Positions 9,032 to 19,122 of a DNA stretch of 64,000 bases are shown piece after piece. The position numbers and the translations under genes are program-made. Every line of letters begins with the position of its first letter. The first letter of the stretch is position 1. Where the stretch lies: NCBI GenBank assembly GCA_964345925.1, contig CAYFSP010000004.1, positions 1 to 64,000 of the forward strand. The letters run 5' to 3'. Under the pieces are notes generated by a model. That model was not told where the DNA came from and did not search any database. It was given only the letters and a program-made list of their open reading frames with translations. Origin of the DNA: Miniphocaeibacter sp964345925. Lineage in GTDB: Bacteria; Bacillota; Clostridia; Tissierellales; Peptoniphilaceae.

Positions 9032-9536
9032 TCTTTTCTAATATATAGTATTTGAATTTTATTTCATTTTCTTCATCGTATAATTCCTCTGAAATACTTT
9101 TTATTTCAAAGTTTTCGTCGTTGAATATATTTGGAATATAGGTATCAACATCCATGTATTCCTTATTAGCTACAGTTATATTGGCTTTGCCTATTTTACT
9201 CCACAAGGTGTTAACTAAATTTCCACCACCAATTAAGAATATTTCCTTTTCACCCTTAGGATTCACTTCATTTAAATAATCCTCTAGCTCCACTAATGAT
9301 TTTACGGACTTACCATTTTCTATATCTATTTTTTTGCTCGATAATACTACGTTGATTCTATTAGGCAACTCCTTTGAATTAGGTAATGCTTCAAAAGTTT
9401 TTCTCCCCATAACTATAATATTATCTGTAGTAATATCTTTAAATCTCTTTAAATCTTTCTTTATATAGAATAACATATCCCCATTAAAGCCAATTCCAAA
9501 ATTCTTATCTACAGCTACTATTAATGTATATTTCAT
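9018..9536 (-). CDS. folA: Dihydrofolate reductase
   Basis: A 172-residue NADPH-dependent enzyme reducing dihydrofolate to tetrahydrofolate. It shows the N-terminal AVDKNFGIGFNGDML, then DLKRFKDIT, the cofactor motif VMGRKTFEALP, and IFLIGGGNLV. The Trp commonly found after the GDL/GDM motif is replaced (MLFYIKKD). The acidic active-site residue appears to be Asp in KKDLKRF. The ATG overlaps the stop of the upstream unknown gene (TAATG), indicating translational coupling. Confidence 0.93.
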   Translation of the reverse strand: MKYTLIVAVDKNFGIGFNGDMLFYIKKDLKRFKDITTDNIIVMGRKTFEALPNSKELPNRINVVLSSKKIDIENGKSVKSLVELEDYLNEVNPKGEKEIFLIGGGNLVNTLWSKIGKANITVANKEYMDVDTYIPNIFNDENFEIKSISEELYDEENEIKFKYYILEKKVAH

Positions 9537-10096
9537 TATAATTCAAAAGTTCCCTTACTAGAGTTATCTATAATCTTAGTAAGTCTATCCATTGCTCCTT
9601 CTTCAGACCAATCGAATTCATTATGCATAATCCTTATGACACAGTAATCATTTTTTGAACAAACTATATCCAATAAGCTATCTTTTAATGCTGTTGGAAG
9701 GGCAATTGTTGAAGTTTCTTTTAACTCTTCACATTTCTCTATCCAATAATCAACTGGAAAACCCAACTTTAGTCCTTCAGGATACTTCTCTAATGTTGTT
9801 TTTCTAGCCTCAGTAAATTTACCCAAACCATCATAAATAAAAACTAGTCTATTCTCTTTATTTATAGCTGTTGTCATTATATCCTTCCAAAGACCCTTTA
9901 AATCATCCATGGAATATCTATTGTTAAAAGCATCTAATATCTTAATTAAATCCCCATCTGTAGTTATATCATAATCAATAAAATTAAGTCTTTGATTATA
10001 GTCTACATCACCTTCAAAGTAAATTCTTATAGATTTTTTCAACGCTTCTATTTGTGCTTTTTCTTCTTCTTTTCTTGTAAATATACTATTAGCCAT
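9536..10096 (-). CDS. Hypothetical protein coupled to folA
   Basis: A 186-residue soluble protein that I do not recognise. It has a charged N-terminus (FTRKEEEKAQ) and a mixed alpha/beta composition with no signal peptide, membrane helix or obvious catalytic motif. It has good coding character, a ribosome site (AGGAGG) and a stop overlapping the folA start by one base, so it is very probably expressed with dihydrofolate reductase. A link to folate or nucleotide metabolism is only an inference from that coupling. Confidence 0.7.
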   Translation of the reverse strand: MANSIFTRKEEEKAQIEALKKSIRIYFEGDVDYNQRLNFIDYDITTDGDLIKILDAFNNRYSMDDLKGLWKDIMTTAINKENRLVFIYDGLGKFTEARKTTLEKYPEGLKLGFPVDYWIEKCEELKETSTIALPTALKDSLLDIVCSKNDYCVIRIMHNEFDWSEEGAMDRLTKIIDNSSKGTFEL

Positions 10097-10118
10097 AATG
10101 CCTCCTAGTAAAAGATGA

Positions 10119-11501
10119 CTATTCGTACTTGCTCTTTAATATTCTAGCAATGTGAACACCACTTGCTGAAGCTTGAGATAATGAATGAGTTACTCCAGAT
10201 CCATCACCAACACAGTACATTCCCTTAACACTTGTTTCTAAATTACCACCAACTTCTACTTTGGAATTATAAAATTTAACTTCTACACCATATAGTAATG
10301 TATCTTCATTTGCCATTCCTGGTGCTATTTTATCAAGTGCATATATCATCTCTATAATATCATCTAATTGTCTTTTAGGAATTACAAGCGATAGATCTCC
10401 TGGTACCGCCTTTAAAGTAGGTCTTGTAAAACATTTTTTCATTCTACGCGCATCAGATCTTCTACCCTTAATCAAATCCCCAAATCTCTGTAGTAAAACT
10501 CCTCCACCTAACATATTGGAAAGTTTCGCTATAGATTCTCCATATTCGTTTGAATCCTTAAACGGTTCAGTAAATGTATTGGAAACAAGTAGTGCAAAGT
10601 TTGTATTTTCCGACTGTAATTCCGGATCAGAATAAGCATGTCCGTTTACTGTTATAACTCCATTTGTATTCTCAGCTACTACTTCGCCATATGGATTCAT
10701 ACAGAAAGTCCTTACTAAATCGTTGTATTTTTCCGTCTGATAAACAATTTTACTCTCGTAAACTTGATCTGTTATATGTTTAAATACCTCTGCCGGTATT
10801 TCAACTCTTACTCCTATATCAACCTTGTTACTCTGTAATTTTATTCCCTTTTCCTCACAGATAGTCGAGATCCATTTTGATCCTGATCTACCTGCTGAAA
10901 GAATTAAATCCTTACAAGTAAATGTATCACCTTTATTTGTGGTTATTTCAAAGCTATCATTTTCTTTTTTTACAGTTTCTACTGTGGTTCTCCACATCAT
11001 GTCAACTTTAGGTTCTATATATTTACATACTTTTTTTAATATTTCAACATTTCTATCAGTACCAAAATGTCTTACTTTTGCATCTAAAAGGTGTAGGTTA
11101 TTTTGTAACGATAAAGTTTTAAGGTTACTAGATGCCGTTGAAAATAGTTTTGATTCCTGTCCATCAAATTCACAAAGCACTGAATCCACATATTCCATTA
11201 ATTTTATGGCTTCTTCATCGCCAACAAAATTATGTAAATCTCCACCAAAATTATTTGTTATATTGTATTTTCCATCAGATAATGTACCAGCTCCACCAAA
11301 ACCGTTCATAATATTACATGGTTTACAGCTAATACAATTAGGAACTTTTCCAGTTTTTATAGGACAAAGTCTCTCATCTATAGGATTTCCCATATCGACC
11401 ATTAGAATTTTTGCATCAATATTTAGTTTTGTAAATTCATATGAAGCAAATACTCCACTTGCTCCTGCTCCAACAATTATAATATCATAGTCTTTATTCA
11501 T
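10119..11501 (-). CDS. FAD-dependent dehydrogenase (COG2509-like)
   Basis: A 460-residue flavoprotein. The N-terminal Rossmann motif is VGAGASGVFASYE (about 10-22). A Cys-rich stretch (CPIKTGKVPNCISCKPC) followed by MNGFGGAGTLSDGKYN is characteristic of the uncharacterised FAD-dependent dehydrogenase family COG2509. The C-terminal FAD motif GMYCVGDGSGVTHSLSQA is intact. The clustered Cys might bind a metal or Fe-S cluster, but that is inference. The substrate is unknown. It lies 22 nt upstream of the unknown-folA pair and is probably co-transcribed with it. Confidence 0.82.
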   Translation of the reverse strand: MNKDYDIIIVGAGASGVFASYEFTKLNIDAKILMVDMGNPIDERLCPIKTGKVPNCISCKPCNIMNGFGGAGTLSDGKYNITNNFGGDLHNFVGDEEAIKLMEYVDSVLCEFDGQESKLFSTASSNLKTLSLQNNLHLLDAKVRHFGTDRNVEILKKVCKYIEPKVDMMWRTTVETVKKENDSFEITTNKGDTFTCKDLILSAGRSGSKWISTICEEKGIKLQSNKVDIGVRVEIPAEVFKHITDQVYESKIVYQTEKYNDLVRTFCMNPYGEVVAENTNGVITVNGHAYSDPELQSENTNFALLVSNTFTEPFKDSNEYGESIAKLSNMLGGGVLLQRFGDLIKGRRSDARRMKKCFTRPTLKAVPGDLSLVIPKRQLDDIIEMIYALDKIAPGMANEDTLLYGVEVKFYNSKVEVGGNLETSVKGMYCVGDGSGVTHSLSQASASGVHIARILKSKYE

Positions 11502-11563
11502 ATATTACCCTCCGTTTACACCCCAAGTATTATATATGTTCTATAGAAGAAAATCAAGTTTAT

Positions 11564-12545
11564 TTAAAACCATTTCTTCCTCTTAAAGTAAATAATTAAA
11601 AATATTATTATGATTACCGACATAATCCAGAAAAGCGGATAGGCAAATTCCCATTCTAAGCCGTTCATATGTTTAAAATTCATTCCATATACACTAGATA
11701 AAAAAGTTACCGGTAAAAATATAGTGGACCATATTGTTAAAATCTTTGTAATATCGTTTGTCTTATCATTTACTTTGTTGTTTACAGTTTCAATAATATT
11801 TGAAGTTAAGTCCTTGTATACTCCAATACTTTCTATAATATCATCTATATCAGCATTTAGGTCACTATAGTAGTTTTTAATTTCGCTACTATTTATATTT
11901 ATATCCATATTATATATATTTAATTATATTTTTAAAAGGTGTAACGTATTTATTCATATAGATTACATTTCTTCTCATTAGATGTAAATCGCTAATAATA
12001 TTATAATCATTTCTTTTCACTAAATTAATATCCACTTCATCAACTTTTCTTTCAATATTTGAGAAAGTATCATAATAACTATCAACTATTGACTCCAATA
12101 TTGTAAACTCCAATTTTTTCATCATATTATGAGTATGCTTCATGTTTATATATAATTTTTTTATTATATCCTTTTCAATACGGTAATTTATAGTAATTAT
12201 TATTGAATCGCTTACAAGCATAAATAGTTCATCAAAATCTATTAACTCATGATCTTCATTATCTGACTTAATTGGATGTACTACTATAAAGTCAAATCTC
12301 TCAAACCTTTCAACTTTTGTTCTCTTGCTACCTTGAGATATATCCTCTAATACCAGTTCATGTACATGAAATATATTTTTTAAATCTTCTAAATACTTAT
12401 CCAATTCATTATCTCTAATATTGATCCATGCTCTAAAATTTTCTCTCCTTTGAAAATCTCCTATACTGTTTAAATCTTTTCTTTCATAAGTATCATCATT
12501 AAAATATATTAATTCTATTTTACCATTTTCCATATTGCTATCCAT
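11564..12545 (-). pseudogene. corA: CorA-family Mg2+/divalent cation transporter, frame-split
   Basis: Two open frames together make one CorA. The first (11910-12545) holds the cytoplasmic N-domain and ends in helix residues MNKYVTPFKNIIKYI. The second (11564-11908) holds the end of the long helix and both membrane helices with the YGMNF signature and a basic tail (KRKKWF). The break is at a TA tract (11911-11919): one extra TA unit would join the frames and give a 327-residue protein, a normal CorA length. The start is 12545 because an upstream ATG (12560) sits within the GGGAGG ribosome site. It may be a true frameshift, phase variation or an assembly error. Confidence 0.8.
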
Positions 12546-12641
12546 TTGATGACCTCCCATGTTGATATTATATACATGAATACTGTTATTTTATAATATT
12601 TGTGCTAAAATTAAAAATATACGTATTTCTTAGGAGGATCT

Positions 12642-13460
12642 ATGTTTAATTTTTATTATATTTTTCTAACCTTTACTACATATAGTATACTTGGTTGGAT
12701 TGTAGAAAGTACTTATTGTTCTATATTTGAAAGAAAAATAATAAACCGCGGTTTTTTAATAGGACCTTACTGTCCTATATATGGTTCTGCCGCAGTTGTA
12801 ATAGTATTAACCCTTTCCAGTTTTAAAAATAATTTAATATTGGTATTCTTCCTAAGTATGATCCTATCGGGTATATTGGAATATATAACAAGTTATATAT
12901 TGGAAAAAATATTTAAACTTTCCCTTTGGGATTATAAAAATTATAAGTTTAATATAAATGGTAGAGTCTGTTTGAGAAATTTACTAATGTTTGGAATACT
13001 TGCAGTACTTCTTATAGAGTATATAAATCCTGCTGTGGATATTTTCTATGATACAATTCCAAAAAATATTACAATGGTGATTTTCTTTACAACTTTATTG
13101 CTTTTCACTGCGGATATTATATTGACTTCAATTTCAGTATTTGACATAAGGAAAATGGCTAACAAGACTTTGAATTTAGATGAATTAACAAATGTTAGAA
13201 ACGAAGTTACAAATAGCGTTAAAAATGATATTGAAAATAAAGCTGAATCCTTTAAAGTTAATCTTGGTGATAAAGGTGATAAATTTATGGAGAGTTTAGA
13301 GAGTAAAAGCGATTTAATTAAAAGAAATCTTGAGAAACTAAGTAAAGTTAAAGTAAATTTTACCCATAAGAGATTTATAAAGGCATTTCCAAAACTAAAA
13401 TCCTTAAATGCAAATGAATCAATAGAAAACCTTAAAAAAGTTATTTCAAAGTTAAAATAA
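12642..13460 (+). CDS. CmpB-like putative ABC transporter permease
   Basis: A 272-residue membrane protein of the ABC_trans_CmpB family (PF06541-like), with about five to six helices and the conserved SILGWIVESTYCSIFERKI and NRGFLIGPYCPIYG motifs near the N-terminus and W(D)YKNYKFNINGRVCLR in the middle. The last 90 residues are charged and helical and should be cytoplasmic. A strong ribosome site (GGAGGA) precedes the ATG. The function is unknown despite the family name; no ATPase partner is adjacent. Confidence 0.82.
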   Translation: MFNFYYIFLTFTTYSILGWIVESTYCSIFERKIINRGFLIGPYCPIYGSAAVVIVLTLSSFKNNLILVFFLSMILSGILEYITSYILEKIFKLSLWDYKNYKFNINGRVCLRNLLMFGILAVLLIEYINPAVDIFYDTIPKNITMVIFFTTLLLFTADIILTSISVFDIRKMANKTLNLDELTNVRNEVTNSVKNDIENKAESFKVNLGDKGDKFMESLESKSDLIKRNLEKLSKVKVNFTHKRFIKAFPKLKSLNANESIENLKKVISKLK

Positions 13461-13465
13461 TATTT

Positions 13466-13503
13466 AAAAGAAGATGTAGTATTTATCTACACCTTCTTTT
13501 TTT
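13466..13503. terminator. Bidirectional terminator between CmpB-like gene and glgP
   Basis: Stem AAAGAAGATGTAG with CTACACCTTCTTT (one A-C mismatch). T-runs follow on the plus strand and lie on the minus side as well, so it serves both convergent genes. Confidence 0.8.
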
Positions 13504-13505
13504 AA

Positions 13506-15866
13506 CTATATATCCCAAATTTCAGAAGCATATTCTAAAATAGTTCTATCCGATGAGAATTTTCCTGCATTGGCAATATTTTTCAAACATTTTCTCGCCC
13601 AAGAAAGCCTATCCCTATAATCTTCATCTATTTTTTCATGAGCTTCCCTATATGAATGGAAGTCTTCTAAAATATAATAATTATCAGATTTTTCACTATT
13701 GTTGTTTATTAAACTATTGTATATCTCTAAGAACATATAGGAACCACCGTCGTTTATACTATCTGAAATCAAAATATCCACTACTTCTTTAATAATCTTA
13801 TCCTCATCATATAATTTTTTAGGATCATAACTACTCTCGATTTCCTTTAATTCCTCTACAGTCTTTCCAAATACATAATTGGATTCCTTTCCAGCCTCTT
13901 TGAATATTTCAATATTGGCTCCGTCTAAAGTTCCAATTGTCGGTGCTCCATTTAACATGAATTTCATATTTCCCGTTCCTGAAGCCTCTTTTCCAGCTGT
14001 AGATATTTGCTCTGATATGTCCGCTGCTGGGTAGATTTTTTCCCCATAAGAAACTCTAAAGTTTTGAACGAACACAACCTTTATCTTCCTTGAAACTACT
14101 GGATCGTTATTTACAAGTTTTGCTACTTCATTTATAAATTTGATTATAGCCTTGGCTCTAAAATATCCTGGTGCTGCCTTTCCACCAAATATAAAAGTTC
14201 TCGGATAAATATCAATATCAGGATCAGACTTTATTCTCTGATATAAATAAACTATATGAAGGGCGTTTAATAACTGTCTCTTATACTCATGAATCCTTTT
14301 AACTTGAATATCAAAAATAGAGTTTGGATCTATATCAACTCCTTCATTTTCCTTAATATATCTAGCAAGACGCTTCTTATTTATCAATTTTATTTCATTT
14401 ATTCTATTTAATACATTTTCATCGTCTAAATATTTCTCTAAACCTTTTAATTTTGTCAGATCCATTATCCAGCTATTATCTCCAAGTAATTCGGTTATAT
14501 ACTTAGATAACTCATCATTACTATAAACCAACCATCTTCTTGGAGTAATTCCATTTGTCTTGTTTAAAAACTTACTTGGATATAGTACGTACCAATCCTT
14601 TAAAGTGTCAGACTTTAATATTTCAGTATGAAGTTCAGCAACACCATTTACCTTTATAGCTGTGTATATTGCTAAATTAGCCATTTTAACAATTCCACCA
14701 GAGATTATTCTCAAATAATTTATCTTATCTGAACTATATTTTTTTTCTTCCAACTCTTTAACAAATCTTCTGTCAATTTCTTTGATTATTTCTAAACATC
14801 TAGGATTTGCAGTATCAACAATATCTTCACTCCATTTCTCCATGGCTTCCTCTAATATTGTATGGTTTGTAAAGGCAAAAACCCTCTTTGTTATATTCCA
14901 TGATTCATCCCATGAAAGAAAATGTTCATCTAGCAAAATTCTCATAAGTTCTGGTATAGCCATTACAGGATGAGTATCGTTTAACTGTATTACATGGTAT
15001 TTGTGAAATTTTTCAAATTTTAAATCAAGAGGAAAGTTTCTTCTGTAATTATCAACCATATCCTGTATAGATGCTGAAACGAAGAAATACTGCTGTTTAA
15101 GTCTTAAAATTTTTCCAGCCTTTTGACTATCATTAGGGTATAGTACCCTTGTAATATCCTCTGCTCTATTTTTACTTGACATACTATCATCATATAAGAA
15201 ATTATTGAATTTAGAAAAATCAAATCCTTCAACAGCTTCTGATTGCCATAGCCTTAAAGTGTTTACAGTATTGTTATCATAGCCTATAACAGGACTGTCA
15301 TAAGGTACTGCTAGAACCTGCTGATCTTTAAAATTAACTATTTTTGTATCAGCTTTTTTTCTTATGGACCAAGGATCTCCCAAGTAAGTCCAATCATCTC
15401 CTTCTTCTGTTTGAAATCCCTCTTTAAAATACTGTTTAAAAAGACCTTGTGAATATCTTACGCCATATCCTTGTAAAGGCAATTTTTCAGTTGCAGCAGA
15501 TTCAATAAAGCAAGCTGCTAACCTTCCTAAACCTCCATTACCTAAAGCTGGATCCTCTTCAGTCTCCTCTAAAGTATTCAACGATATTCCCATTTCATCT
15601 AATATATCTTGAACTTCATTATATAGACCAAAGTTTAACAAGTTATTGCCTAATGATCTGCCTATTAAAAATTCTGCAGAAAAATAATATGCATTTTTTC
15701 TATCCTTGTTCATTTCATCTGTTTTAATCCAATTATCGTTTATCTCATTCATTATCAATGTTGATAACGCTTCATATTTTGCATGAGGACTAACTTCATG
15801 TATGGATTTTCCAGTTTTATATTCTATTATTTCCTCAAGTTTTTCCTTAAATTCTATCTTATTCAT
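13506..15866 (-). CDS. glgP: Glycogen/maltodextrin phosphorylase
   Basis: A 786-residue GT35 enzyme releasing glucose-1-phosphate from alpha-1,4-glucans. Family motifs are present: EDPALGNGGLGRLAACF near residue 82, GYGVRYSQGLF, the QLNDTHP motif, FDIQVKRIHEYKRQLLN, and the PLP-lysine motif EASGTGNMKFMLNGA followed by TLDGANIEI. The length is typical. No glgB, glgC, glgA or malQ is adjacent, so it may act on imported maltodextrin as well as glycogen. It is transcribed divergently from ddl. Confidence 0.95.
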   Translation of the reverse strand: MNKIEFKEKLEEIIEYKTGKSIHEVSPHAKYEALSTLIMNEINDNWIKTDEMNKDRKNAYYFSAEFLIGRSLGNNLLNFGLYNEVQDILDEMGISLNTLEETEEDPALGNGGLGRLAACFIESAATEKLPLQGYGVRYSQGLFKQYFKEGFQTEEGDDWTYLGDPWSIRKKADTKIVNFKDQQVLAVPYDSPVIGYDNNTVNTLRLWQSEAVEGFDFSKFNNFLYDDSMSSKNRAEDITRVLYPNDSQKAGKILRLKQQYFFVSASIQDMVDNYRRNFPLDLKFEKFHKYHVIQLNDTHPVMAIPELMRILLDEHFLSWDESWNITKRVFAFTNHTILEEAMEKWSEDIVDTANPRCLEIIKEIDRRFVKELEEKKYSSDKINYLRIISGGIVKMANLAIYTAIKVNGVAELHTEILKSDTLKDWYVLYPSKFLNKTNGITPRRWLVYSNDELSKYITELLGDNSWIMDLTKLKGLEKYLDDENVLNRINEIKLINKKRLARYIKENEGVDIDPNSIFDIQVKRIHEYKRQLLNALHIVYLYQRIKSDPDIDIYPRTFIFGGKAAPGYFRAKAIIKFINEVAKLVNNDPVVSRKIKVVFVQNFRVSYGEKIYPAADISEQISTAGKEASGTGNMKFMLNGAPTIGTLDGANIEIFKEAGKESNYVFGKTVEELKEIESSYDPKKLYDEDKIIKEVVDILISDSINDGGSYMFLEIYNSLINNNSEKSDNYYILEDFHSYREAHEKIDEDYRDRLSWARKCLKNIANAGKFSSDRTILEYASEIWDI

Positions 15867-16067
15867 AATTTCTCCTAAACTTATTTTAATATATGATTAA
15901 TATGCTATCTTCATCTCAAAATTATATACCCTATATTATATAAATATTTCAAAAGGTTAAATGATTCTTGTCATAATTTCAAAAATCTTTATATATAATA
16001 TACTTTATTTGAAAATACTGCAATGATATAGTATTATTAACATATTCTTAAAATAGGAGATTATTTA

Positions 16068-17144
16068 ATGTTAAAAAATATTTATGTTATTTATGGTGGC
16101 ATTAGTGTTGAACACGAGGTTTCATTACTAAGTGCTACAAATGTAATTAACAGTCTAGATCGTAGCAAGTATATCGTTTATCCAGTATATGTTAATAAGG
16201 AAGGTAAGTGGATACCTTTTGGAAGATGTGATAAAGAGATATTAGACTACAAAGATTTATATGTTGATACGAACGATTCCCTTTGTAATTCCATTAGTGA
16301 ATTTTTGACTAATTATTATAAAGAGGATGAGGAAAATATTTTCTTTCCAATAATTCATGGAACTTATGGAGAAGATGGTACTTTACAGGGTTTTTTAGAG
16401 ATGCTTAACGTTCCATATGTTGGAAATGGAGTTTTATCATCATCATTATGTATGGATAAGGCAATTTCCAATCAATTATTTGAAGAAAACAATATACCTC
16501 AAGCAAAATATAGATTATTAGCACAAAATACTTTCGATAAAAACGATGATGAAAAAATAAATGAAATTATTGAATATTTAGGACTACCTTTATATGTAAA
16601 ACCTTGTAACTCAGGTTCATCTATTGGAGTAACTCAAGTAAAGAAAAAAGAGGATATTTATGAAGCGATTGAATTGGCTTTTAAATATGATCCAAAAATT
16701 CTTTTAGAAGAGGGTATTACCGGTGATGAATTGCAAGTATCCGTAATAGGAAACGAAGACCCTATAGCATCTTTACCTGGAATATCCAGAGTACAGCAGG
16801 AATTCTATAATTATGAAGGTAAATACTTTGATGATAATACAATCCATATAGTACCCTTTGAATTACAAGAAGGAGAAACTGAAAAAGTTCAAGAGCTTGC
16901 TAAAAAAGTTTATACTTCATGTAATTGTTCTGGACTTGCAAGAGTTGATATATTTTTAAGGGATTCTGATAGAAAAATGCTTGTAAACGAGATAAATACA
17001 TCTCCTGGCATGACAAACCATTCAATGACAACAATGTTGTGGAAAGTTACCGATGGTACTGATTTTCCACAATTATTGGATAGATTAATCGATTACGGAA
17101 TTGAAAGATATAATAAAAATAAAACCATAGTTAAGGAAATATAA
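16068..17144 (+). CDS. ddl: D-alanine--D-alanine ligase
   Basis: An ATP-grasp ligase of 358 residues making D-Ala-D-Ala for peptidoglycan. It shows the N-terminal YGGISVEHEVSLLSA, HGTYGEDGTLQG, the ATP-binding KPCNSGSSIGV and the metal-binding VNEINTSPGMTNHSM. The start has an upstream AGGAGA. It is the first gene of ddl-murF-DUF188, pairing D-Ala-D-Ala synthesis with its addition to the UDP-MurNAc-tripeptide. Confidence 0.95.
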   Translation: MLKNIYVIYGGISVEHEVSLLSATNVINSLDRSKYIVYPVYVNKEGKWIPFGRCDKEILDYKDLYVDTNDSLCNSISEFLTNYYKEDEENIFFPIIHGTYGEDGTLQGFLEMLNVPYVGNGVLSSSLCMDKAISNQLFEENNIPQAKYRLLAQNTFDKNDDEKINEIIEYLGLPLYVKPCNSGSSIGVTQVKKKEDIYEAIELAFKYDPKILLEEGITGDELQVSVIGNEDPIASLPGISRVQQEFYNYEGKYFDDNTIHIVPFELQEGETEKVQELAKKVYTSCNCSGLARVDIFLRDSDRKMLVNEINTSPGMTNHSMTTMLWKVTDGTDFPQLLDRLIDYGIERYNKNKTIVKEI

Positions 17145-17148
17145 ACAT

Positions 17149-18528
17149 ATGATAGAAAAAACACTATATGAAATAGCTTCTATGTGTTCTGGAAAGGTAT
17201 ATAATATTGCACATAATGAAGTTCTTGTTAAGGGAATTTCCACCGACACGAGAACCATAGAGGAAGGAAATCTATTTATACCACTTATTGGTGAAAATTT
17301 TGATGGCCATGAATATGCAATTTCTGCATTGGAAAAAGGTGCTTCCGCTATTTTTTGGGAAAAGAAAAGATTTTTAGAAAATACCGATCTTCCTGTAATA
17401 TTAGTAGAGGATACCTATGAAGCAATGATTGAATTGGCAAAAAACTATAGAAGATCTTTAAATTGTGAAGTTATTGCTATAACTGGTTCAAATGGTAAAA
17501 CAACGACTAAGGACATAATCTACAGTATTTTAAAAGAAAAATATAAAGTACAAAAAACTGAAAAAAATTTCAATAATGAAATTGGACTTCCAAAAACAAT
17601 TTTATCTTTAGATAATGATTGTGAAATAGCAGTACTGGAATTAGGAACTGAAAATTTTGGAGATATTTCATTTTTAACGGATATATGTAATCCGGATATT
17701 GCCATGATAACAAATATTAGCGATTCACATCTTTTAAAGTTAAAGACAAGGGATAATATAGCCAGAGCAAAACTTGAAATATTAGAAGGATTAAAGGAAA
17801 ATGGAATATTCCTATATAACGGTGATGATGAAACATTAAATAGAATTGTCAAAGAATTCATTATGCCTGAAAGAACTTTTACCTTTGGAACAAATGATGA
17901 TAATTACTTTAAAATAGAACCTATAAGCAGTGATAGTTCCGGTGTTACATTTTCATTGGAAGATCATATATATACAATACCGTTACTTGGCGATCATCAG
18001 TTTTATAACGGGGCATTAGCTATAATAGTTTCAGAATTTTTCAAACTCGACTATTCAACTATAGCCAAGGGTTTAAAGGATATAGACTTAACCGGTATGA
18101 GAAATGAGTTAATTCATTTAAAAGATTTTGATATATTAAACGACAGTTATAAATCGAATCCTCAAAGTTTGGATTCATGTTTAAAGACAGTTTATTCCCT
18201 TGATAGTTACAATAGAAAAATTGCAATTATAGGTGATATGTTAGAACTTGGTGAAAACGAAGTGGAAATACATGAAAATGTTGGTTTGGACATAGACCCA
18301 GATAAAATCGACTATTTATTCACAGTTGGTAAATTGGCTTCAAATATAAGTGAGAAAGCAAAGGAAAATTTCCCTGAGGATCATGTACTACATTTTGAAA
18401 CTAGAGACGAATTGATAAAGTCAGTTCAACAGTATATTATTCCAGGTACATTAATAATGATAAAGGCATCAAGATCCATGAAACTTGAATATATAGTTGA
18501 AGCATTAAAAAAATATTCAGAGATATGA
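17149..18528 (+). CDS. murF: UDP-MurNAc-tripeptide--D-Ala-D-Ala ligase MurF
   Basis: A 459-residue Mur ligase that joins D-Ala-D-Ala to the peptidoglycan precursor. It has the ATP loop ITGSNGKTTTKD (about 106-117), FNNEIGLPKTIL (a MurF hallmark), ELGTENFGDI and the C-domain segment NDSYKSNPQS. It starts 4 nt after ddl and its last 4 nt overlap the next gene (ATGA), so the three genes are coupled. Confidence 0.95.
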   Translation: MIEKTLYEIASMCSGKVYNIAHNEVLVKGISTDTRTIEEGNLFIPLIGENFDGHEYAISALEKGASAIFWEKKRFLENTDLPVILVEDTYEAMIELAKNYRRSLNCEVIAITGSNGKTTTKDIIYSILKEKYKVQKTEKNFNNEIGLPKTILSLDNDCEIAVLELGTENFGDISFLTDICNPDIAMITNISDSHLLKLKTRDNIARAKLEILEGLKENGIFLYNGDDETLNRIVKEFIMPERTFTFGTNDDNYFKIEPISSDSSGVTFSLEDHIYTIPLLGDHQFYNGALAIIVSEFFKLDYSTIAKGLKDIDLTGMRNELIHLKDFDILNDSYKSNPQSLDSCLKTVYSLDSYNRKIAIIGDMLELGENEVEIHENVGLDIDPDKIDYLFTVGKLASNISEKAKENFPEDHVLHFETRDELIKSVQQYIIPGTLIMIKASRSMKLEYIVEALKKYSEI

Positions 18529-18977
18529 TAGTTTTTATTGATGGCGATAGCTGTCCAGTAATAAAAAATGCAATAAAGATTTCAAATAATTATAACTTAA
18601 AAACTATCATTGTTAAAGACTATAATCATGAAATGAATATGGAAGGTAACAATATAGAAATAGTGACGGTTTCCCAAGGTTCTGATTCTGCTGACCTATA
18701 TATTTTAAACAATATAAAAAAAGAGGACATACTCATCACCAACGATATTGGACTTGCATCTATAGCCTTAAGTAAGAAGGCAAGCATTCTAAATTTTAAT
18801 GGTGAGGTAATAAATGATTTTAATATTGATTTCCTTTTACTCAGCAGACATATTAACAAGCAAAATAGAAAAAATAATATTTACTCAAGTAAATTTAAAA
18901 AAAGAACAAAAGAAAATAATTTATTGTTTGAAAAATCTTTAATAAAGTTAATAGAAAACACCAATGAAGAAGACTAA
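18525..18977 (+). CDS. YaiI/YqxD family protein (DUF188)
   Basis: A 150-residue protein of the UPF0178/YaiI family, recognised by FIDGDSCPVIKNA at the N-terminus, the VSQGSDSADLYI motif and LITNDIGLASIAL. The acidic residues resemble a PIN-like nuclease fold, but the function is not established. It overlaps murF by 4 nt, which is common for genes carried along in an operon and does not prove a role in wall synthesis. Confidence 0.88.
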   Translation: MIVFIDGDSCPVIKNAIKISNNYNLKTIIVKDYNHEMNMEGNNIEIVTVSQGSDSADLYILNNIKKEDILITNDIGLASIALSKKASILNFNGEVINDFNIDFLLLSRHINKQNRKNNIYSSKFKKRTKENNLLFEKSLIKLIENTNEED

Positions 18978-19006
18978 TTTCGGTTTTAACATTGGTTTTT
19001 TTATTT
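18961..19006 (+). terminator. Terminator after the ddl-murF operon
   Basis: CCAATG and CATTGG pair over a long AT-rich loop, followed by seven T's. The hairpin begins inside the last codons of the DUF188 gene. Moderate strength. Confidence 0.55.
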
Positions 19007-19122
19007 TTTCCTATTCATGAAGGCAATTAACTGATATAATATAAGAAATTTTTTAAAAATAAAAAATCGTTTTTATATTTTAAATTATTTAAAATATTAT
19101 AGTGAGAAGGTGTTTTAGAAAT

